A stretch of 64,000 nt of DNA from Neckera pumila (GCA_963969595.1 OZ018409.1:28967282-29031281); one strand, 5' to 3'; shown: positions 11,986 to 24,878, counted from the stretch's first letter. The notes: a model not told the origin generated them from the sequence alone. Numbers and translations: made by a program.

Positions 11986-13246
11986 ACTCAAGAATTGTTT
12001 CCATGGGACCTGGAGGGGGTCCAGAACCGGACCTCCAGGCCTCCAGCGCTGCAAAAGGCACAAACAGCGCTGGAGGTTTTGGACATCCGGCTAGACCTCA
12101 TTTTTTGGGGTGTTCATCGTATGAACATTTCTGGGATTTTACCCTCCCTTGCCCGTGGGCACCTTGGATGGGCCTCTAGATCCAGCCTCCTATGGAAACT
12201 GGCTCTCATTCAAAGCACCTGCCGGCCATGATGGACAGAGTGCTACAAGCCGGCAGGTACTACAGTTCGAAGTCTCAACGGAGTTCATCACCCAAAGTAC
12301 TACTTAGTACCCACCAGGCCGACGAACTCCCTCCCTCACAGAGTTCATTCAAAAGTCCCTGCAGTCGTTCAAAAGCCAAAGCTCCCCGTCTGCCACTAAA
12401 AAGCGCCAAACGAACCTTCCCAAAGCGCACGAGCCCCACCACCTCTCCGCCGCGGATCACCCCCTATCGCTGACTCAACGCTATCGATTCCCCCTTCCAA
12501 ATCCACAACGTCCGCCATCGGCACATCCACACCCTCCACATTTCGCAAATTCTTTTACAGCCAGAATTTCAGGAAAGATGCTCCGTCACTCGAACCCAAC
12601 TCCCCATTGCACGCTTTTCCAGCCCACTGGGGAAGGCGACAGAAATTCCTTTCGCCGGATTGGGGCCTTACACTACTGGGGTGTCTCGTTTTCATTTGCC
12701 CACCGAGCTGGATAAGATCACCATTCCAGCACACACACATTGACACTCACTCCACGAGCAAAAAAACAGAAATGGCAAAAAAAAATGGCGTCAATCGATT
12801 TCATAACTGTCTGCCTGCCTCGTGTTGCCGTCTCGTGTGCGCCATTATCTGTCTTGGGGAGGACGTTAGGATCACTTGAATTTTGGTTCAGAGAGTAGTC
12901 GACGCATGGCGACGTGAGAAAGGCGCTCCAGGTTTGTGGGTCCGAGTGGATTGCATGCATTTATCGTCAATCAGTTGAGGTCAGTCAGTCGGATTCAGAG
13001 GAATGATTAGGAAATTTGTGGGGTTTAAAAGTGCGAGGCGAGCTTGTTTAGTTTCAATTGCAATGGGTATTTTTTTTTTTTTCCATTGCGAATGCGTTCA
13101 TGGTGTGTCTGCGATCGTGAATGGTGGACTTGAGGAGAGAGGACGAGAAGTGTGAGTTGTGAAAAGTCAGGTAGCGAGATGTGGAGGTGACGATCCTTTG
13201 CGTTGTGTGTTTTGAGATTGAACCGTGTTTTGGAATTAAGCACGCA
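11986..13246. other. Intergenic and probable 5' region of the GNAT gene
   Basis: No firm gene is seen. Two short perfect hairpins occur: CCTCCAGCGCTG with its inverse near 12,035-12,078, and ACCTGCCGGC with its inverse near 12,218-12,260. The part close to 13,246 is probably promoter and leader of the acetyltransferase gene. Confidence 0.4.
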
Positions 13247-15829
13247 ATGTCGACCCTCAGCTTGGTATCGAATCGTGGAGGTTTAGCTTGTGAACGCGCT
13301 GCTGTGGTTGTGTCCGTTCCTTGTGGAGGATGGTCGAAGGTGGAGAGAGTTTCTTTTAGTCGGAACAGAAGAACAGTGCGAGGGATCAGTGCGTGTGCGG
13401 CGCCGGCGGCACCTTGCCAGAGTTTCGAAGCTGCGAGTTCTCCTGTTCTTGAGAGAGTTGGGTTTGGAGGCGTGGCGTTTGAGTCACGAGCTTTTCAAAC
13501 GATGATGGTGGATGGGCTGGTGTTCCAGCAAGCGCGATCACCGGGACTTATTAGAGCAGCGGCGTATTTGCGCGCTGTCTCGTTCTACTCGTTTCCTGAA
13601 GGTCGCAGTGAAGAAGCTGTCCAGGTACTTAACTTCCTTCCCTTCTCACGCCTGGGTTGAACACTGTTATGGCAACGTTCATTTCCTTTTGACTTTATTG
13701 TTCTGTTCGGGACTTTTTTGTTGACAGGCATGTCAAAGAGTCGTCGTGTGATGAATGTTTGAGAGGGTGCTTGCGAGTCTGAAGAGCGCAAATAAAACCT
13801 CAGAATTCACGCTATTTTCAGCTTGTGAGTAGATCAAGCTTAGACTACTACAGAAATGTTCTGCCTTGCCTTGAGCCCTTTGCAGCGAACTTGCTCGACA
13901 ATGTTTCCAGTAGAGGAAATTGACTCTAAACTTGTGACACTGCGAATGTGAATCTCAAATCTGCATTGGTGGCTGGATTGCAGTTGCATCGCAAGATGAA
14001 GGCAGCGGACGAGTTCAGTGCTCTTAAGTCCAAAGTGGCAGGGCTCCAGCAAGGCTACAAGCGCATTGTATGTATTCTAGCGCTCTACCCGCTCTCCAGA
14101 CTGGCAGATTCGTCAGTGGTCAAACTCCACCCCTCCTTGAAGGTAAGAGATCAAGCCCATGTTATCCTGCTCTGATTCGTAAGCCTCGTTTTTGGGTACA
14201 TTTGAGATGTGATTCACGAGTCAATGATTGAGAGTCTTGGGGCGCTTGAGAGCATGTCTTGGACGTAATGCTAAGTCGATCTGAACTTTGTTGGTCGATT
14301 CAAGGGGCTTAGAATGAGGAGAAGAATTATGGAAGCCTTACAATTTTGGAGCTCTGTGCAGATGAGTGTCACTATTTTTGGCGCGCAATTTCATGAAATT
14401 GATGATCTAGTCTTCTGAGTAAGTGAGACAGAGTCTTAGTTGCCTTGAACACTGGACTTGGCAGTGTGAGCGAATGAAATTCATGAGGGCGATGCGGTAC
14501 CTATGTGTGAGCAGGTTACATTAGACAATGGCGAGGAGCATGTGCTGGTGGGATCTCTGGATTTGAATCAAGGCATTGCGCTGCCGGGAGAAAGCGCGGT
14601 GAAGAAGGTTCCCGAGATGAGCTCTTCATTCAGCCTTGCTAGAACGACGTCTTCTGTTAGCATATCAACCCCTTCAAGAAGAATAGAGGTAACCACTCGT
14701 GCTCCACTTCAGCCCCTGTTTGTATCGGTAAGTTCGTGAAATTTGCGTGATCCAGGGTGTCGAAGATTGTGACATTCGTATGAAAACTAGGGCTGGTATA
14801 GATTTAAATTTCAAAGGGTCAAAGTCGTGGAATTCCGCCAGTTGAACGAGACTGACGTTTTGTTCCTCCCAACTTGGCTGGAACCGACCAATTCTAGTCA
14901 AGTTTCGGTGGTCCCTGGGTAGAGTATCTGACCAATTTTCGTTATTGTTGGGTGAACTCCTTCGTTGATGATTTCCACTAAACAATTCTTTGTCAAATAT
15001 CATCAGTATGTGGGTTGCTATCAGTGTGTGGTGTTTTTGCAGTTACAATTAAACTATAATCAGTTAGGGCCTTCTGTTGCAATGTGTAAAGTAGACGTTC
15101 TGCATATACTCTAGTCTTTATGGAATATTATGTAAAAAACTTTGGTACTCATCGTGTAGGGCTCTGTAGATTTTGATTCCTTTGAGTAACGGTTAATTCA
15201 AACGTTGGAACTGAATGCAGGCCATTGATGGAAATCTTCGTGAACGAGGATACCTTTCAAATGTTTGTGTGGCCCCTTTGCTGCGCCAGAGGGGCATCGG
15301 AACGGCTCTCCTCCAACAAGCTCAAACTGTTGCTGAGCTTTGGGGTATGCTCTTCTGAACACAACCTGGCTAAGTCTGTGTCACACTCTCTTGTTGGCTG
15401 GTTCGTGGAAGGCTATAAACCCCTTCAACCAATAACTTACAGACATGGACGTTCTGGATTTGATATAATGACTTGGCATTGGCTTTATGTCTAATAACCT
15501 TCTTGAGCCGCTCCACTTTCTCGAAGGATAATATGTAGTCCTTTTGAACCCTTCTTATGAAAAAAGTACGATGTGTCTCCGGCTAGTGGTTGGTCTAACC
15601 AGATCGAGCTTCAATTGGCTGTACACCCTCCTCCCCAGGAATCAAGAATTTGTATGTCCACGCGGTATCCACAAACGAGGCTGCAGTCAAGCTGTACAAC
15701 AAGGTCGATTTCACTATGGAGAAGGAGGAGGTTGCTGCACCCATTGCAAGACGAGAGGTCCCGGAGTTCACTTCATTTGGAAGAAGACAAGTCCAGCCAC
15801 GCCGCCTCTTATTCCACAAGTTCATCTAA
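13247..15829 (+). CDS. Plastid-type GCN5-related N-acetyltransferase (GNAT)
   Basis: Proposed exons are 13247-13624, 13984-14142, 14515-14727, 15221-15344 and 15639-15829 (about 354 residues). The family is recognised from the plant segment KMKAADEF, from LVGSLDLNQG and YLSNVCV, from the acetyl-CoA-binding motif RQRGIGTALL (about residues 272-281), and from WGIKNLYVHAVSTNEAA. The first about 120 residues are Ser/Arg/Ala-rich and weakly conserved, as in a chloroplast transit peptide. The protein probably transfers acetyl groups from acetyl-CoA to protein N-termini or lysines in the plastid. The start at 13247 is preferred over the in-frame codon at 13181 because MSTLSLVSNRGG looks like a transit peptide start. 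An alternative donor at 14689 would remove 13 residues. Confidence 0.85.
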
Positions 15830-16780
15830 CAACTGCCAGTGAGACATGATCCATCGAATTCACAGCCAATTTTCAGTTGAGAGCGAGAGCGGCGAACATG
15901 CCTCTTTCATTGTACCAGTACAGGTTTCAATTCAATGATCACCTATTGTGATATTGCAGTCCTGAATCCCATTTCCATTTTAGAATTGTACCATGGCCGA
16001 TCGGTTTTTGTATATGAAAAACCTTGAATGTTGTTTGGATCTCAAGGGTAAACCTCCAGTTTAATCTAGAACTTCCGTGTAGATTATCTAGAAGTGATCT
16101 TAGTTTAGGATTAAGTAGGGGATTGTGTTTTGGTGCTGCCTGCGGGTGGCAAGCTTAGAATCTTGAGAATTATACTCAGCCACTGGCTAGCTTCCTTGGC
16201 AGTTAACCCAGCTCATACGAATGAGCGCTTGCGGTCCGGAACTGCTTTACCTATCTTGTATTTTTAAATACAATTCGTGTATACTACTGACTCCAGTAAT
16301 ATGCAACTTTCAGCAAATCAGAATATTTTTATGGTGCCAAGGCAATTGGATTGACGAAATTTTTCCTGTTACAATGGTGGGGTGGGTGGGGCCTTTGAGC
16401 ATCGGTGATCTGTTGTACCAATGGAGCCTTATGATTTGTCCACATGGAGAAGATGTCCGCAGAAAGCGGCGAGTTTGTTGAAAAAGCTGATGAAGCCGGT
16501 GCTTCATTTGGTGTTTTGTAAAGTGGATTCTGTGTCAAAAATTAAAAATTAAAAAAATTCGTCAGGAGGTAAAGAAGAAGAAAGAATTCCTGTGACTATG
16601 ATTCCTGTGGTTTTAACTGCTAAAAGCATCAGTCCAAGAGGCAAGTGGATTCTGACATTTTTGGAATAAGTCATCACCTGAAAAGATGGAATCAGCATGG
16701 CACAATGCAGTCGCAATTCACTCTTGGAGAGCCAGGATTGTCCCAGGAATTGATACTGTAGCTGCTGTCATCTAGAGTGT
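15830..16780. other. 3' UTR and intergenic DNA
   Basis: The first 200-300 bases are probably the GNAT 3' UTR. The rest shows no gene I recognise and may be the decayed 5' part of the LINE copy that follows. Confidence 0.4.
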
Positions 16781-17390
16781 GAAGAAACTCCCCTTCATCG
16801 GTTTTATTCATGCCCACGGGCCCAGGAAGTTTGGGAATATGCCTAGTCTATCATTCATCACCTTCATGGAGCACAGCCTGTACTGGCCCCCATGTTCGAT
16901 TGGACTTTACCCAATGCATATTCGGATCCTCTACTCCTCAAAGATTTAAGGCTCTCAGGATTATTTGGACTTTGCTTTGTGGTTCAGCAGTTTGGATCAT
17001 TTGGATTTTCCGCAACAGCAAAGTCTTTGGTCAACACTCTTGGCCTTTGGAGTACACTCACAATGCATTGTGGGACGGTCTCTTGACTCTGGTCGAGCTG
17101 CTCAGCTTAAGGCCCAACTAGGGGCTCGTCTCAAGCCACAGAATAGGAACAGAATTTGGGCGGATTTTGACCGTATTTGGTTGTCTTCTCCCCTTATTGC
17201 TAGCAAGCTAGGGTCCTCTATTATTTGGAACAAGGGGTTCCCCCCTCTTGTAGTTTCTATTAGTCTCTCTTTGTCTCTTATTTTTGTTTTTGCTCTTATT
17301 ATTTCATTGTCCAACTGTCATGGCTTGGCTATTTATATTGTGATTTTTTTTTAATGCAATAGTTTACTCCATTTGTTCAAAAAAACATGG
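16781..17390 (+). pseudogene. LINE (non-LTR retrotransposon) remnant, zf-RVT end
   Basis: One frame reads SCPRAQEVWEYA and then hits a stop; another continues with RIIWTLLCGSAVWIIWIFRN, and another with NRIWADFDRIWLSS. This is the pattern of the C-terminal zinc-binding region and tail of plant LINE reverse transcriptases, here split by stops and frameshifts. The copy ends with TTTTTTTTAATGCAATAG and an A-run. The upstream polymerase domain is not recognisable. Confidence 0.7.
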
Positions 17391-17454
17391 AATCAAAACA
17401 TTGGGTTATATTTTTCAAGGGTGGGTGGATTGTTTGTTTATCCCACCTTTTTAA

Positions 17455-18360
17455 CCCCTAAAGGACCAAACGGCATTTTTTGGCAACATAGCGATTTTGG
17501 ACAGCTCACTACAAATGCAAATTTTGTTTTTATTCTTTATAAATTTCACAAAACGTGTGCCCGAGGAGTAGCTTTAAGGCCCAACAATTTTCGAAATTTT
17601 TGACTACATGGTTAAAAAGTTATTGGATGATATGTCATTTTCAGTGGTCGGCGGGCAACTCAAATTTTTTCTGAAAAATCACTTTTAAAAAAAATAAAAA
17701 CTTGAAATTGGTTCTTTAGATTTATATATACGTGTAGAGCTTTGAATTATTCCATTTTGATTTATGAGATGAAAATTATGAGGTGTTCTAGTTTGTGGGT
17801 AGTTATGGATTCCCTACTCTAAAATAAACTTTAAAGTCCTTTATTTTACTCAATTTTTAATATTTTTTGAAAAAAATAAAAGTATAAGATGTATATTATT
17901 TATTGCAACATTACAACCGTTGGGATTGACATTTTTCAATTCCATAATTAAATTCTTAACAATTTAGTGTTTTGAATCATTCTCTACTTCTTTCTACAAC
18001 CTATTTTTTCCTATATGTTGTACAATTCCAAATGATCTGAAATTTTTCAAGCATGTAGCCAACTTGATTTGAAGAATGAATCCAAAGAGTACCCACCAAT
18101 TTGGATATTTTTTCATTTAAATGTGACCTTGTGAAGTGCAGGGCCAAAAAAAGGGTTTTTGTCAATTCAAATGCTAATATCTTGCAATCTACAAGGTGAA
18201 AAGATCTGAAATTTTTTCTACATATTTTCAAACAAGTTTGTTTCAAGATCCTATTGTTACATGTGTCAAAAATGTCTTTTTTTCTAAAATTTGATACTTA
18301 TATTAGAAATGGCAGTTCTGGAGTGTTTTTGGTGAAAATATAGTCTCCAACCTTTAGGGG
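17455..18360. mobile_element. TTAA-flanked element, copy 2
   Basis: This is the clearest copy. Its ends are CCCCTAAAGG and the exact inverse CCTTTAGGGG, each bordered by TTAA (17451-17454 and 18361-18364). The element is 906 bases and carries no transposase. Its first about 550 bases match those of the 24.9 kb copy, and its right subterminal part (TTAGAAATGGCAGTT) matches copy 1. Confidence 0.75.
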
Positions 18361-18473
18361 TTAACTTGCAAAGGACAGACTAGTGCCTATGGAAATCACC
18401 CCTTTGATTACCATGTAATTCATTGACTTAAAAAATTGCAAAAGCACTTATTGGAAGTCAAAGTACTGAGAAA

Positions 18474-18571
18474 AGACCTCCCCTTTCCATAACAAAATGT
18501 TGAGGATGAATAGTTGCACTTTTGTCCTATTAAATGGATTTTTTGTCATCCATCGGACAAATAAACGTCCT
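18474..18571. repeat. Dispersed repeat, single copy (10.1 kb family)
   Basis: The modules GACCTCCCCTTT, GATGAATAGTTGCACTT, TGTCCTAT and CATCCATCGG occur in the same order as in the forward half of the foldback at 10.3-10.5 kb. The copy is truncated on its left. Confidence 0.65.
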
Positions 18572-18599
18572 CATTCTTTATACCGTTACAATCAACTTG

Positions 18600-19778
18600 C
18601 TAATTGTCAATTTAATGAGGCAAAGGTCCTTCTTGCATTCTTGAAAAGGGAATCTCTACAATGAACCAAATTGTCTTATGTGGCTCTTCAATCAACCCCA
18701 TTCTTTGAATTAATGGAGAAGTCCCTCCCAAGTGTGTACATAATTAAGTATGCAATTTTTGCAATGGTATTTTCAAGAGTTAAGAACCCGAAGAAACCCT
18801 CCATTGCAATTGATAAAATTATTTTTTAATTTTCATGTGAACTTTGGTTGGATTTGTAGAGCCCCGCACTTAGACTTTCAATTACAATCCGTTGCCACCT
18901 ATCCAAGGATAAAAACATTGATGTAAATAATTGATAGCAGAATGGAAAAATACATCTTATCTTAGTCTACATAGATAATTACAATGTCTTAAGAGGTCCT
19001 TTAGAAAGTTTGTGGAATTTTTATCATTCCTAGGAAAAATTGAATCTCAAAAGTTGCCATGAATAGTCACATAAACAACTTACTAAACTCCTTGGTGCTC
19101 TTATAAGGATAAGCATCGGTGCTCTTATATATAGCTAGGAGAGCTCTATACCAAGGCTCTTTTTATTTGATTTTTTGGTCCCAGATTGAAAAAAATGTTT
19201 TGGCTTAGAAAGGGCAAATAACTATGAAGATTTTTGCCATTAAACTTCAAATTGAAAAATAATTTTTGAGTGAATTGCCAAATTTAGTGGATGAAAACTA
19301 AATTATAGACAAATTGTGGCATGTGCTTATGTGATGTTGTCTATCCAATATGTGGATGAATGCTAAAATTTAGAGTACCACCATAACATTTTATATCGCC
19401 ACTTTGGCACTTTATAAAAAATAAAAATAAAAGCCCTACTCTATACTAACCTGAAAGTGGCTTCATGGCTTATTTTGTCACTATAAAGTTGACTTTTTAG
19501 TTTAACTACACGAAATAGCAAAATTGGGTTGCCTTGATAGTTAGGTTGCCTTACCCTAAAGAGATTACCTCATGTTATCTCATGACTCATTGCTTAAATG
19601 TCTAGATGGAGACACAAGTCATTCTGTAATCCCAAGCCATGAATTTATATACCAACCCATACATCACACATATTTCCCACATCATTGCAGCCTTCTACAA
19701 TAACTATGATATTGATATAATGTAGAATGTCAAGAAATTAATGTGGGACAACCTAATTTCCCTATTTAGTGTAGCTTG
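18600..19778. other. AT-rich intergenic DNA, no gene seen
   Basis: There are no reading frames of note and no recognisable repeat ends. Confidence 0.5.
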
Positions 19779-19781
19779 AAA

Positions 19782-19910
19782 CACTACAAGAAATCAGTGT
19801 CCAAATTGACACATCCTAATTGACTAAAATGTCCGAATTGACAGAATCCTATCAAAAAAATGTCCAAATTGACAGAAAAATGTCCAAATTGACACTGCTC
19901 CCTTGTAGTG
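19782..19910. mobile_element. 129-bp CACTA-type miniature element
   Basis: The ends are CACTACAAGAAA and its counterpart TCCCTTGTAGTG, flanked on both sides by the 3-base target duplication AAA (19779-19781 and 19911-19913). The inside is four or five copies of TGTCCAAATTGACA or close variants, which resemble subterminal transposase-binding repeats. It has no coding capacity. Confidence 0.85.
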
Positions 19911-19913
19911 AAA

Positions 19914-20391
19914 ACGCTGATTTAGCACCCTTGTTAATTTACTAAAATATATACAGAATCCTATGGTGACACAAACTTTTCTATTATCATTGTAGTTTTA
20001 GACAACAATGGATTGAATAAACTTCTTGATTGCATTGACAACCATTTTAGTCCAAATCAAGGCAATGTTGAATAAATTCTGTGTTGTGTTTGTAGTTCAA
20101 AGGATTGTGCCTTCTTTTGGTAGATGGGATCTACAATTGTCTTTCATAAGAGAAAATTCTAAGGTCTTCAAATAATTTTTTATTATATGTGTTCTAAGAA
20201 TGTATTCAAGTCAATCAATGAGATCCAAAACAAGATCAAATATCTTGAACAAAGTCATAGAAAAGCATTGGATTTTAAACAAAACACAAGAAAAAGATTG
20301 ACTTCTATTAAAGCAAAGATTGGCATAAATGCTATAAGGGACAAAGTTATACTCCTGTATCCATTGTTTGAGGGGTTAAATGTATTCATGT
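19914..20391. other. Intergenic DNA, no gene recognised
   Basis: A 71-codon frame at 20187-20402 (+) has no recognisable features. Nothing else is seen. Confidence 0.4.
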
Positions 20392-20395
20392 TTAA

Positions 20396-21078
20396 TATGT
20401 AAAGTCCCAAAGCCTTTTTTACATCAAAATACACAAAAAATTGCCATTTTTATTACAAAGTGTAAAATACTTAATTTTTTTTCATATTTAACTATAGGAT
20501 CTTGCAATAGACTACTATAAAAATGTGAAGAAATTTTTTTAGAAACTTTAACCACATAGATTGCAAGATATTTACATTTAAAGTGAAGAAATAAAGTTTT
20601 TTTTTCTCCTTGCTCAACTATATTTTTTGACTTTGAATCTTCTTAGCTTAATTTTTTTTGAAATAATCAATTTGAATAATCAATTTTTTATATTAAAGAA
20701 TTGAATTGAGCGTTTAGAATTGTTTTTTAAAACAACACACTTAATTTTCACTCATTAAAAATTGCTAAATAGAAGTAGGTTCAAGATTGAAGAGAAAACT
20801 AAATCGTTGATAGCTCTAAGATTGAATTGAAAACATTAATATCAATAGTGAGATTGTTCTTGTAAGAGATCTTAACCTTGTGAAACTTTTTTTTTTGACT
20901 TTTTTTGAAAATTGAATTCAAAAAAAGAATCATGTAAGTTTATTTCTTATGGAAATGCTCTAATTGCCCAAAAAACAAGATTGTTGATAACTTCACACCA
21001 CTACTCCAAATGGAACAAAGCAAAGCTTTCCATATAGAGAAAATCCATTTTGTCTCTTGAGGGGACAAAGAGACTTTA
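20396..21078. mobile_element. TTAA-flanked element, copy 3 (degraded)
   Basis: It starts after TTAA (20392-20395) with TATGTAAAGTCCCAAAGCC, a decayed form of the family end. The interior from about 20,640 to 21,075 is closely similar, in the same order, to 57.4-58.0 kb, for example AGAAGTAGGTTCAAGATTGA and ATCCATTTTGTC. The right end has lost the GGG-TTAA border. Confidence 0.55.
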
Positions 21079-21256
21079 AAAAATCTTGATAGAAAATCTT
21101 GGAGGATTTTCATATTATTTTGTATTAAAAAAATGAATTTGGAATGGAGATTTTAAAGGAATGGTCTTTCAGTAGACTTGTAGCTACTATTCAAAAGAAT
21201 TCCTAAAATAATTAATAATTTGTTGTATAAAAGTCTAGCATCAACAAAATTTGGAC

Positions 21257-22845
21257 TACTATAAGAAACCTGTTTTTTTTTATGTCAAAGCAAATACATG
21301 CAATGTCCAAGGCCAAATATACTATGTCAGTAGAGACATCAAGATGTTAAAAGGAGGGATTGCAATTTTAGGAGATTTCCGAGGATGTTCCAGATGATTG
21401 CGACAAATTTGGATGAAAACAAGTTGGTGTTACCATTGACATCGGGATTTTTGATGACATTTTTAAGGACACCATTGATGTCCGTTGAGCTGTCCGCAAA
21501 AACATAGACTGCCACATCAGCTTTATGGAAAAAATTTCACGATGGATAAATTGTGGAAGTTATTTTTTCCTTGAATAAAAGTCTGACCAAGATTAGAAAA
21601 AAAAATCGGATAGCCATCGAGCAACTTTGAGGGAAAATAAGATAATGTGGCATGCCACATATAAATTAGTTGACGTGGCATAAAATTATGATGATGTGGC
21701 ATACTACGTCAGCATAGCAGAGCTGTCCCTTGAGTTTTCTACATGTATATTGGAGATGTCTAAGTAGACGTAGAGATGTTACTAGAGACATCTTATAAAA
21801 CGTTGAGATGTTTTTTTGGATGTTTTTGTAGACTTCTAGATGTTTTAGGAAACATAGTCATAGTCAATATAACTTCTATGGAGACATCATCAGAGCAGCC
21901 TTTGAGACATGCAAAAAACATCCTGCTAAACGTTTGTGTGTTGCTCCACAAAAATTTAAATCCAACATTTTCAGTGTCCCATATAGTTTGTCTTTCCCTC
22001 TACCTTTCCACTTGTATAAAAAGCCCGTCTTCTCCTCTCTATAAACTTACATCAAGTGGCTTTTGAAGCCATGTGACATAATTTTCAATTATGATATATT
22101 TTGTACGGCATATGGTGTATCAATGGTATATGATGTACAATGTATAGTATATTATGTATGATGTATAATGTATGGTGTACTATGTATGACATGTTATATT
22201 AGACATTATGATAGGCATGTGGACGTCATATGAGCCATGTGAGACTGTCCATATTAACATCATGCCGAATAGTGCATTTTATGATATGAACGTCTAACAT
22301 GACATCATTTTGTTCTTCTAATCATACCAAACATTGCCAGAGGTATTCATGATGAAAAGTGGATGTTTACATTGATGTCACAAGAAATCTGGACGTCTAA
22401 AGTGATGTCTCAAAATACATCTATGAAAACGTGTGGATGTCTGAATTGATGTCTTAGAAAACGTATAGATGTCTAAGTTGACGTCTTCAAAGACATCAAG
22501 AAAATTCGTAGACAACAAAAAATAATGTTGACATGGCATGCCACATCATCTTTGCTGGATGCCACGTCACTATTTTGCCGCCACATCACGTGCCACCTCA
22601 GATGCTAGGTCATGGATGAAAATGGATGAAAAAAACTCCTATGTGGTTGCTTGTGACCCATGTTTTTGGATGTCCGGTCTCCAACACGTTGATGTTCATG
22701 TGCAAAACTGAAGTCTTTTGCATGTCTCAGGCAACGCAAAATTTTGGATGTCCATGCATGTGTCCATGTAGACATTTCAAGACATCACACAGGACATCAG
22801 CATGCAGAATCCAGGGATAAAAAAAAACACAGGTTTCTTTTAGTG
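21257..22845. mobile_element. 1.6-kb non-autonomous CACTA element
   Basis: The left end TACTATAAGAAACCTG and the inverse of the right end, CACTAAAAGAAACCTG, differ at two positions. Both sides carry the target duplication GAC (21254-21256 and 22846-22848). The interior is packed with GATGTC and GACATC motifs in both orientations. Reading frames inside (such as 21776-22066 and 22626-22820) do not resemble a transposase. Confidence 0.75.
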
Positions 22846-22849
22846 GACG

Positions 22850-23338
22850 CGCTATGAAGTGGACTAAATTCGCCTCCCAAACAGTTCAAAGAGTGTAGAT
22901 TACTCTGTCATCACTTGTAGACCACATGCACTTGTAACTAAGCAACAAAAGCGAGGCTACTGGTAGAACATTTCTCCGTCGCATTCAGTAATTAGTTTTG
23001 TGAAGGAAATAATTGCAATATAAACAATCGTTTAGAGCAAGAAGTGATAGATGCAAATATGAACAAAAGAACAATCATACCGCAAGTGAAAGAACAGTGT
23101 TGAACCTGAAAAGAGCACTTGAAAAAAAACACAAATGAGCGAAACCGTACAACAACTGTACAAGAACTTCAATAGAATAGCTTGAATGCCTTAGTATCAG
23201 AATTTGAAGAGTTCTCTTTTTGGTCAACATGTTGGAACTAAAGCAAACCAAAACAAAGTTTGCGGAAACTAAATTATTCAGAATTAGTTGTGACAAAGAA
23301 GTTGAAGCTATAGACATCGGGGTAAAACATTTGTGATT
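22850..23338. other. Intergenic DNA, no gene recognised
   Basis: An 80-codon minus-strand frame (23075-23317) resembles no family known to me. Confidence 0.4.
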
Positions 23339-23694
23339 TCGGTACGGTCCTAGTATGGGGGGGCCTAGGGATGCAGATCATGGACCCTCCACAAATTACG
23401 GGTAATAAGTTACGGAAATGCAATTAGTGAGACTTAAAACAGGAAGAGACTTTGAGAGAGACTTGTTATGGAAATGCAATTAGTGAGACTTAAAACAGGA
23501 AGAGACTTTGAGAGAGACTTAGCAGCAACAGAGAATTTGCTCCATTTCGTAAGCCATTCTTTGCCAAGAAACTGCCGGAAGTCTGTTGAAGCTTGCCAAG
23601 AAAACTTCGGAAGACTGCCTACTTCCTGAATAGCGGGTGCGGTAGGGAGATCCTAGGTCTGGATCCCGAGGGCCCCCATACTTGGACCGTGCCG
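23339..23694. mobile_element. Foldback element with about 50-base inverted arms
   Basis: The left arm (23340-23390) contains CGGTACGGTCCTAGTATGGG. The inverse of the right arm (23643-23693) contains CGGCACGGTCCAAGTATGGG. The centre holds a near-perfect 56-base tandem duplication (units begin at 23414 and 23470). The element is about 356 bases and non-coding; its superfamily is unknown. Confidence 0.65.
23414..23519. repeat. Two-copy tandem duplication, 56-base period
   Basis: The segment starting GGAAATGCAATTAGTGAGAC is repeated almost without change, so the duplication is recent compared with the arms of the foldback element that encloses it. Confidence 0.8.
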
Positions 23695-23699
23695 TGATT

Positions 23700-24874
23700 T
23701 CCATATATTTCAGCATATAAACTTCCTTAATGCCTTGCACAGCACATGAGCAATCACATTTCTCTAAAAAGATTTGAAAGCTCTCTAAGTAGCAATTTAG
23801 AGGTGGACTTTTTGAACTACGCCATTCAAGTCCGTTTTGAAATGAGTTAAATTTTTGAAGTTAGTGCGGAAATTGCCAAACGCAAACTTTGAAGCAGGAA
23901 TGAGGTGGCGGAAAGTCTGTCTTGGCTGCAGCTCGAAGGTCATATGTTTCATAAAAAAAAAATCTCGTTTAAAATAGCTTGCTCAAACAAGTAGATGATG
24001 TTATTTAATTTAAATATAAAGTCTTGTAAATAATCTATGAATTTGAAATAATTTGTGAACTTTAGGATTTTGTTTTAAGTGGTTTTGAAGAATTTTAGGG
24101 AGTTTAAAAGGAGGATTATGGAGAGTCTTTGATTTAATTACGGTAAAGGTTTGGATTGCTTACACATTTGATGGACATGTTGTATATGACTGTTAGTTTA
24201 CTGTAATTAGGAATTGTTACACTGGTGATCTGATGCTTCTTTGTTAGTTTTGTTGATATAACTCTCTAAAGGCTACAATCGCATTTCATTAGGAGCAATG
24301 TAGATGAATTTTTGGACGATTTTGGATGGACTTTGTTGTTCAATAATTGGATGAATTTCATTATATAACTGCATGAATATATGTAAGTATTTAAAAGAAA
24401 TTAGCTAGAATGGATGAATTTTAGGATGGTGATGCAATAGACAAACTTCTAGATTGGATGCTAGTCATACTTGGTGTCTATATTATCATCGTAACATCAT
24501 GAAACAACTATATTTTAAGTCATTTATGCACTTTTAGAGTACTAAAAACTATAAATTTTAATTCCAAGGAAGAAAGACACAACTAAATGGCAAGGGTATT
24601 ATTAACAAAACAATAGTATGAGAAGTTAAAAAGTGCGCAACTCATTAGAAACAACTTGAGCTTACCAAAAGGCCTTTCGGGGGTAGCAGTGGTTGACTTG
24701 CAAGACACCATGATTTAGCGCGATTAGTAATTACTAGTGGTGTCAACATTCTAGATGCATGTGAAATATAGAAGGTGTGATTACTAAACAATAATGACCA
24801 TTTAGCTCACATAGATGCTATTGGACATTATAAGTGCTTGCACTTGATCATGGTGGAATAAATAATCCCCCATA
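23700..24874. other. Intergenic DNA, no gene recognised
   Basis: This is AT-rich sequence without coding signals. Confidence 0.5.
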
Positions 24875-24878
24875 TTAA

